From Sesamum alatum (lineage: Eukaryota; Streptophyta; Magnoliopsida; Lamiales; Pedaliaceae): DNA of 64,000 nt. The stretch covers positions 35,591,966 to 35,655,965 of the forward strand of contig JACGWO010000001.1 in assembly GCA_034509735.1 (NCBI GenBank). Reading direction: 5' to 3'. Positions 57,303 through 64,000 of this stretch are shown one piece after another. Position 1 is the stretch's first letter. The number at the start of each line of letters is the position of its first letter. Position numbers and translations under genes: made by a program. The notes beneath the pieces are model-generated. The model was not told the DNA's origin. It worked only from the letters and a program-made list of their open reading frames with translations, and did not search any database.

Positions 57303-59499
57303 TGAAGGACAAGCGGATCCGCCCGGGAGCGCGAGCGGAAGCGAGAAGGCGTAAATCAATACGTAATTTAAAATTAAATCGCATATAAAGCAAAATCCCA
57401 ATGGGTGGACCCTTGGGTGCTCAACCAAGCTTTCGATGTTGGATGTGTTAATATATAAAATGTACATAGAAACACATAGGGCATAGATGAATAGTAAAGA
57501 TCTACTAAAGCGTAATAAATCGTTACCTTGTAGATTTTACGTGTGCTCGGGTACTTGCGTTGTTCCTTCACTGGAATGCTCACAAATCCAAATGTATGGA
57601 TTCTCCAAAGGTGATCCACACCACACCGGAAGAAAGTCACGTTCTCCTTTCTAGAGGAAAATGGTTTTATGAAGGAATCGGCTTAAGAGAAGAACACTAT
57701 TAATTAATGTTCTCTTAAGCCTACTTTGTTCTTCCTTTTTGATTCAAAATCAAGTGAAGAACACAAGTAGAAATGGGGAGGAATGGCCGAGAGTTAGAGG
57801 GAGAGGAGAGGGCCGAATTTTTGCTTCTTCTTTTTCCTTGAAAAAGATGAATTATGATTCACATATGCAAGGTGATGTTTATACTCCTATATTATACATA
57901 GTTAATGTGATTATTGGAATGTGTCTAGGTTCATAAGTGGATGTCTAAATACATTCCAATGAATCACCATTAATTCTTCAATCAAGCCTACCAAATTTTA
58001 TGGTATGATCAAATCATACCAAATGGGAAGGGCTTGATTGGAGTTGATTTGTCTCTTTCCAAAAGAGATAAGTCAACACACCACCTTGCATAAAACATGG
58101 CTGATTTTAGCTTCCTCGAAGGGAGCATTTTGGCCATGCTTAATTATGGGAAGAAGTCCAACTTTTTCCTATTCCAAAATAGGAATTATTTCTCCTCTTA
58201 GGTCAAATTTAAAAGACCAGGTTTTATCGTAATCCAATTTAATGGCCACTTAAATTATTCCATTTGATCTTTTAATCCAATTAAAAGATCCAACGTCTCA
58301 ACTTTCCATATTCAATCAAAAATCCAATTTACCGATTAAACGAGGGTCTAATACAATATTGGCCTGTCCATCCAATGGACTATCCCTTAAGTAATCCAAT
58401 TACTTATTTATCCTTCGAGATTGACTCCAAGTCAATCTTAACCTCCTCGGTGATTTGTGTGTGATCCTTTAGGTTCACCCTCAGTTAGACTTGGGCCCGT
58501 GTCCCACAAGGGCCCGTTACCATGGGTAGCTCTCTAGCAACGGTCCATGGCACTAGAGACTAGGTGAATTGGCATGAACATTTAGGCACCGATTCCATAC
58601 GGGTACGGTCCTTCCATCTACCATCTCCCGGCCTTAGTCTAGGGTATGGAATTGGGCGTTGGTTCCCATCCTTGACTAGACATCTATTCTTAATACTCGA
58701 GACTACACATGTTTCATTGCATCAACACAGGAAACCATTCCCTGTTCGACCAACCACTATGGCCACAACTTTTAAACAGCATGAACGTGCCTCCGAGTGC
58801 ATAGGAGATACCTCTGTCACATACTGACAGGGGACGGATCCTCTTCTTGGTATCCATCGTTCTCGCTACACATTCCGACTGCACTGGACAAGACTTATGA
58901 TGATCATCTTACAGAATGATCACCTCTCGCCAGATCTAAGATACAGACATCCTGTGCACGCGACTGCCATGATTCCTCAAGTCTGAGGAGTACTCCGTAC
59001 TATCGGAACCGGGGAAATCCAATCATACCGACCAAGCCTCCAAGGCTTCCATATGATGATCCCCGCGAGTCAGTCCAGTCGGCTCGATCTCAGTCGACCA
59101 ACCCATCAAGATCGTGTAAGCATCCCACGCCTGTCGGCAATGAAACACGGCACTCATCCAATGAACACGACTCTTGATGCAAGTCTCAATAGGACTCTCG
59201 ATGCCCTGTCTCGATGTCCTCGACTTGGAACGTTTCAGACCCAACCCTAAATCAGTTGGTTTCATGACCACCATCCAATGCGTGGCCCAACTACACGAGT
59301 TGTTAACCGTGTTTGTGGGCTTTATTGCGATATAAGTAATACACCGTTTTAACAAGTGTGAAATGAGTGCAATAAATTAAGCACCAAAAGTGACGAATAC
59401 TCATTTTATTCATCACATAATAATATTACATTTACATCGAGTTGTATAATAGGTTACAAATCGCCAAACCTATTGGCTTTCTGGTCACCTGTTCTAACA
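57303..59499 (-). repeat. 5' LTR of alpha (-)
   Basis: 2197 bp; plus-strand reading TGAAGGACAAGC ... CTGTTCTAACA. Complete at both ends, with the inverted palindrome series between about 57700 and 58440. Confidence 0.95.
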
Positions 59500-60491
59500 T
59501 TATGCTTGTCTTAGTCCTATGAGATTTAGTAAGTGGATGTAAAGGCCACATTCCTTAAATGGAATAATTGAGGAAGAATCTGTAAAGATCTACCTCAATG
59601 TATTAAATCTAAAGGAGGAACAACAACTTTGTAGACTTCCGAAGCCCGAAATAACTTTATAGAAATCCCACATTGTTATGATTTCCAAATGAATATGAGT
59701 CATATGAAGATTAGTGGGACCTCAATAAATAATATTTTGATGCTTTGAGTGGATAATGTTTTGCATCATTTGGGTGATGGCAAAATGTCAGGAAAATACT
59801 AAAGCATGATTCTCCCCTTAGTTCTCTATGTAGAGCTAGGTAAGGTTTCCTTAGAGATAGATCTAGAAGGATTTAAGGAAAGACCTAATTCAAGCAAAGT
59901 CCTAATGTCCTAATACGATTATGAGGTATTATCAAGTGTACGCCAGAGATGGTCACTACAGTACCATCTAAGGACATCATTGAGCTCTTGTGAAGAACTA
60001 AGGATGTGGGGAGTAGATGGTGATTGAGGGATGATATTGGAAAGGGTATACAGATACCGTTGTCCAATATATGTAGTTGAGAGTAACCTATTTTAAAGGT
60101 GAGTTATGTTGCTCGGCTGAATCAACGAGTTGTCCTTTTGAAATGTTCTAAATGGTATACAACAACATCTTCGAGATGAAAGTCGAAAGCGTTGCAGTTT
60201 ATGAAACTGCAATGAGGTTGTTTGGACAAAGTCTGCATCCTAAGGCTGGATGTGGCGTTTAGCACTGCCAAACCCATAGTCATATGTTGATAAACAATGG
60301 GGTTTTTGTGCAAGCATGAAAGGTGAAACCTCATCACAAACCCAAAACAGAGTAGCGATTGGTTTCGCATTGCATGGATATAGAAAATAAAAGCAAATAT
60401 ACTAACCTAGACCATTGGATTGCCCACATAATACATCTTGAGAAGATGTGTTAGCACATGTGGAATTGGCTTTTGGTCAAGTAGGAGGTTC
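59500..60491 (+). pseudogene. Decayed copia RT-RNase H relic
   Basis: Plus-strand remains: VDVKATFLN-like (about 59535), then scrambled RT. The RNase H stretch around 60270-60345 aligns with VIFCDNNGVIAQAKE.RSHH, and the C-terminal CATCTTGAGAAGATG matches HLEKM of the gamma element at 940. Many stops. It ends in TTGGTCAAGTAGGAGG, a degraded polypurine tract. The alpha (-) element interrupts its 5' side. Confidence 0.7.
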
Positions 60492-61187
60492 TTGGAAAAT
60501 GTGACTAGCAAGTCAACGTGTTTGCTCCTCTCATCTATGTCAGAGAACAATCTTACTCAAAATAGTGTTTATATCACGAATACAGTAAAATTCATTTGGC
60601 CTTATTTGTCTGTTTATTATATATTGCATTGTTGAATGTCACAGAGGAAGTCCACAGAATAACCGAACAAACATTATAGTTGGGTTACGCATTGGATGAA
60701 AACTAAGAAACCATCTTCTGAGGGTTGGGTCTGAAATATTTCAAGTCGAGCACTTGAGACTGAGCGTCGAGCGTTCTATTGCGACTTGCCTTAAGTGTCG
60801 TATTCATTAGATGAGTTCAATATTTCATCAGTGACATATGTGGGGCGTTTATGCAACTTTAGTGGGTGGTTGAAAAGGGTTGTCAAGCCAAGTCAACATG
60901 CTAGAGAGGAGTCGTCATATGGAGGCCTATGACGCTTGCTCACTGTGACTAGCAGTTTTGGCTCTGATAGTACAAAAATTTAGTCCTTAGACTTGAGAAT
61001 TTATAGTAATTGCATACATGTGATGGTAGTACCTTGAGCCTGGTAAAAGATGACTTTGTCTTTGACGTGGTCATTATAAGTCATGTCCTATGCAGTCAAA
61101 ATATAGAGTTAGGACTATGAGTGTCAAGATAAAATCCGTCGCCTATCACTAAATGGTAGTGAGATCTGCTATGCTCTCTGAGATGCG
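60492..61187 (+). repeat. Decayed LTR fragment of the relic
   Basis: Starts TCTTGGAAAATGTGACTAGCAAG, aligning with TGTTAGAATAGGTGACCAGAAAG. It keeps the CACAGA, GGGTCTGAAA.ATTTCAAGTCGAG and GTCATATGGA blocks of the LTR clade. Cut at 61187 by the gamma (-) LTR; ATGCG (61183-61187) would be its target duplication, the partner being outside the window. Confidence 0.7.
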
Positions 61188-63172
61188 TGAAAGAAATCGG
61201 TGGATCGTCCCGGGAATTGCGCGAATGCGGAAAGCGCAATATAAAATAACATACAAAAATTAAAGCATGCTTTTAATAATAAAAGAACACGCTCAAGGGG
61301 TGTGCCCTTGAGATTCCCGGGTGTTCGGTGTATCTCATGATTAAACAGCATGTAAAGAAATCATGGAGGCCGTAGAGTTGAAAATAAAGAGAGACGAAAA
61401 ATAAAACGAGACCTATCCATTGTCGTTTTCGTCTTCAACGGCTACACGCGTTGTTCCCCGTTTTGCACCGAGATCTCGTTCTTGAGACCCTCCAAATTGT
61501 GACACACGATCAACCCACGTATCTTGCACGTCGTGCTAGCAACGAACAAGTGTATATTTTGGAGTGGATGAATCAACAACACGTTATCAATTAACGGTAT
61601 TGATTCATCTAAGTTCTAATTTTCCAAGAACAAAAGAACTAGAAAATATTTTTCTTGGAGAGTGGAGAGAGAGAGGGCGGACGAGAGAGAGGGGAGAGAG
61701 GCCAAAATTATGTGTGTGTTGGAATTTTATCATCCTTCAAAAAGTTGGAAGCTAGAGGTATTTATAGAGGAGGAGTTTAATCCTCTTTAACCTCCTACCC
61801 TAAGAACTCTAATTTGTCTAGGATTTTGACCTAGTCAAAGTCCTAGTCAAACTAGTATTTGACCTAGTCAAACAAATCCTAGCCTTCCATCTCCCCTTTC
61901 CATCTCAACCGTTAATTTTAATTTAATGGAATACTTAAATCCCATTAAATATTCCAAAAGGCTAAAAATAAATATAATAAATAAATATTAATATTTATTC
62001 TAAGCCCATTAAATCAACCCTTTAATAAATCCTATTTATTAATTTAATTCCCTTTATCAAATAGAAGGAATTAATTTCTCCAAGAAAATATAGGACCCGA
62101 TTAAATCTAATTTAATCATTCCTTTACTCCAATATTTAATTCCAAATTAAATACTAAGTGTGTGTTTGATAGTGTGTGACTCTTTAGGTTCACCCTTCAG
62201 CTAGACTTGGTCGGATTCCTAGAATCCGTCCGTTACCATGGGTGGCTATCTAGCAACGGTCCATGGCACTAGAGACAAGGTGAAATAATTTGGGGATGAA
62301 CATTTAGGCTCTAACAGTACACTTGTCCTTCTGTATTCGGTCTCATCACTTAGAGTCTAGGGCACGGAAAAAGCAGGTACCCATTTTGGACCTAAGTGTT
62401 GGTCTGTCCTTACTAAACGCCGCAAGGGAAACCTTCCCTTCTGTTCAGTTACTGTGGCCATAGATTTAGGGACAAGACACAGAGCGTACATGAGACTCAA
62501 CTGTCAATACCTTTTGACAGGAGACAGATCCTTTCTTGGAAAATACTATCACTCTGTACACCCGAGCTGCACTAGACATGGCTTATGACTACTCAAGAGT
62601 ATTTTGGCAATCTCTCACCATATCTAAGATACAGACCTGATGCACAGGTGAACTCAGCGAGTTCCTCAAGTCAAAGGACTTGGCTTGTACCGTTGGAACC
62701 GGGAATACACGTCATACGTTGCTGACCATACTCAAGGTCCTCCGTAAGACGGTTCTCGCGAGTCACCTCAGTCAGCTGCTTCCTAGCATGCTGACCCACT
62801 AACACTGCTTAGACGACCTTCGTCACCCGTCGATGAAATACGACAGCAGATGCTTAGTGCAAGTCTCAAAGGGAATCCGGTACCCATTTTCGGGATTCCT
62901 TGACTTGGAGATTTCCGGACTGATTCGGTAAGACTGATTTCATGGACCTACCTCCAAGCGTAGTCCCAGTCCCCGAAATCGATTCTCAGTCCGTGGGCTT
63001 TGTTTGCGTAGAACAGAAATGTAAATGCAGATATAAGTGAACGTAAACAAAGTATTGCCATATGAATTTTCACTTCTTTATTCATAAATGTTTTTATCAA
63101 ACACCAGAAATTGTCTAGACATAGGTTACATATTCCTGCCAAAATTGGCTTACATGGTCACCTATTCTAACA
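61188..63172 (-). repeat. 3' LTR, gamma family (-), complete
   Basis: 1985 bp; plus-strand reading TGAAAGAAATCGG ... CTATTCTAACA. Defines the gamma LTR. Inverted TATA box TATTTATA at 61759-61766. It matches the truncated plus-strand copy at 1003-2802. Confidence 0.92.
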
Positions 63173-63186
63173 ATCTCCCACTTGAC
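63173..63186 (-). other. Polypurine tract, gamma (-)
   Basis: ATCTCCCACTTGAC, the inverted GTCAAGTGGGAGAT, adjacent to the LTR. Confidence 0.8.
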
Positions 63187-64000
63187 CTTTAAAGCCAATC
63201 GCCCATATGTCTAATCCCCATCTTCTCAAGTTGTTGCGTATGAGCGCTCTACGACATAGGCTTTGTCAGTGGATCTGCTGTGTTGTCTGCCGAGTTGACT
63301 CGGTCCATCCGGACGTCACCTCTTCCTACCATTTCTCTAAGAAGATGGTAGCGTCTAAGAATGTGTTTGGAACGGTGATGAGATCTCGGTTCCTTTGCTT
63401 GAGCTATTGCTCCGTTGTTATCCCAGAAGATGACAACAGGCTGGGCGATGCTAGGCACCACACCCAACTCTTGGATGTAGTTTCTCATCCAAACCGCTTC
63501 CTTAGTAGCTTCTGAAGCTGCTATGTATTCAGCCTCTGTGGTGGAGTCAGCAATGGTTGCTTGCTTGGAACTTTTCCAAGCTACTACTCCTCCATTGAGT
63601 TTGAATACGTACCCCAATTTTGACTTGGCATCATCGTCATCAGACTGGAAGCTAGCGTCGCTAAAGCCTTCCAGAATTAGTTCTCCATTGCCATAGACTA
63701 GGAACATTTCCTTAGTCCTCCTTAGGTACTTAAGGATGCCCTTAACAGCATTCCAATGTGCCTCTCGTGCGCAGGACTGATATCTGCTTGTTACGCTCAA
63801 AGCGTATGCAATATCAGGCCTAGTGCAGTGGACCGCATATTGGATGCTACCTACGACAGAAGCATAGGGGATGACTTTCATCCTTTCAAGTTCCTTATCA
63901 GTCTGTGGGGACTGTTTCTTGGACAACTTGATCCCATGCCTCATGGGAAGGAATCCTCGTTTGGAGTTGTCCATTCGATATCTCTTTAGGACTTTCTCCA
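63187..64000 (-). CDS. Gamma pol C-terminus (RT end and RNase H), open to the window edge
   Basis: Minus-strand frame open from the window edge: KVLKRYRMDNSKRGFLPMRH, IPYASVVGSIQYAVHCTRP, ILKYLRRTKEMFLVYGNGEL, ADSTTEAEYIAASEATKEAVW, VVIFWDNNGAIAQ and ADPLTKPMS. RNase H acidic motifs look intact except CDNN to WDNN. A stop TAG follows S (near 63246). The same codons are broken by three stops in the plus copy at 1-1002. This is partial; whether the whole element is intact cannot be seen. Confidence 0.85.

Larger units (their letters stand above)
49304..59499 (-). mobile_element. Alpha copia retrotransposon (-), nearly complete
   Basis: About 10.2 kb. In minus order: 5' LTR 57303-59499, primer site 57288-57300, leader with GC-rich block, gag starting 55387, protease, integrase, RT, RNase H, polypurine tract and 3' LTR 49304-51455. 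The 3' LTR lacks its last about 57 bases, so the left target duplication is gone. On the right, flanking TTATG is followed by unrelated copia pol. It is less damaged than the plus copy but still has several stops and frameshifts. Confidence 0.94.

Noticed and set aside
1..64000. tRNA, rRNA or other structured RNA genes
   Set aside because: None recognised; the TGGTATCAGAGCC motifs are retrotransposon primer sites, not tRNA genes.

Overview
This is repeat-dominated nuclear DNA from a flowering plant, probably a eudicot; I cannot name the species. The evidence is plant Ty1/copia retrotransposons with initiator-Met-tRNA-type primer sites, a Helitron, Mutator/hAT-type MITEs, a CACTA end, and one host gene for a fasciclin-like arabinogalactan protein (minus strand, 34970-35716). 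Everything else supportable is transposon or transposon relic, almost all with stops and frameshifts.

Most of the DNA belongs to one copia clade with very long LTRs (2.0-2.2 kb), all starting TGTTAGAATAGG. I split it by LTR 3' end. Alpha ends CTTGTCCTTCA, beta ends GATTCTTTCA, gamma ends GATTTCTTTCA. A fourth, unrelated small-LTR copia is called delta.

Layout. 1-2802: 3' end and truncated 3' LTR of a gamma element (+). 2803-22420: one old beta-like element (+), opened by a stack of insertions. A Helitron (2836-12905, -) lies in its LTR, a MITE (7444-12691) in the Helitron, and a delta copia (7478-12332, TSD TAGGA) in the MITE. A beta solo LTR (15930-20323) splits its gag and is itself split by an alpha solo LTR (16389-18615, TSD GCTTG). 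22421-23358: RT fragment of another copia. 23359-33180: two-LTR alpha element (+). 33181-34969: low-information DNA with a possible LTR. 34970-35716: the FLA gene. 35902-39195: MITE cluster. 39634 on: one CACTA end. About 40370-49110: an old non-coding LTR element (-, element X) carrying a beta solo LTR (TSD GCCAG) and an alpha solo LTR (TSD GTTGG). 49304-59499: alpha element (-). 59500-61187: older copia relic (+). 61188-64000: gamma element (-), running off the edge.

The most unusual signal lies inside the long LTRs. Each family carries a series of about 7 to 16 hyphenated palindromes with unrelated arms, mostly sharing a 3-nt centre (TGG, less often TTG, TAG or TGA). At one corresponding position alpha and beta have different arms but still pair around this centre. 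That suggests structure is maintained rather than sequence. The same elements carry an unusually GC-rich block in an otherwise AT-rich leader downstream of the primer site.
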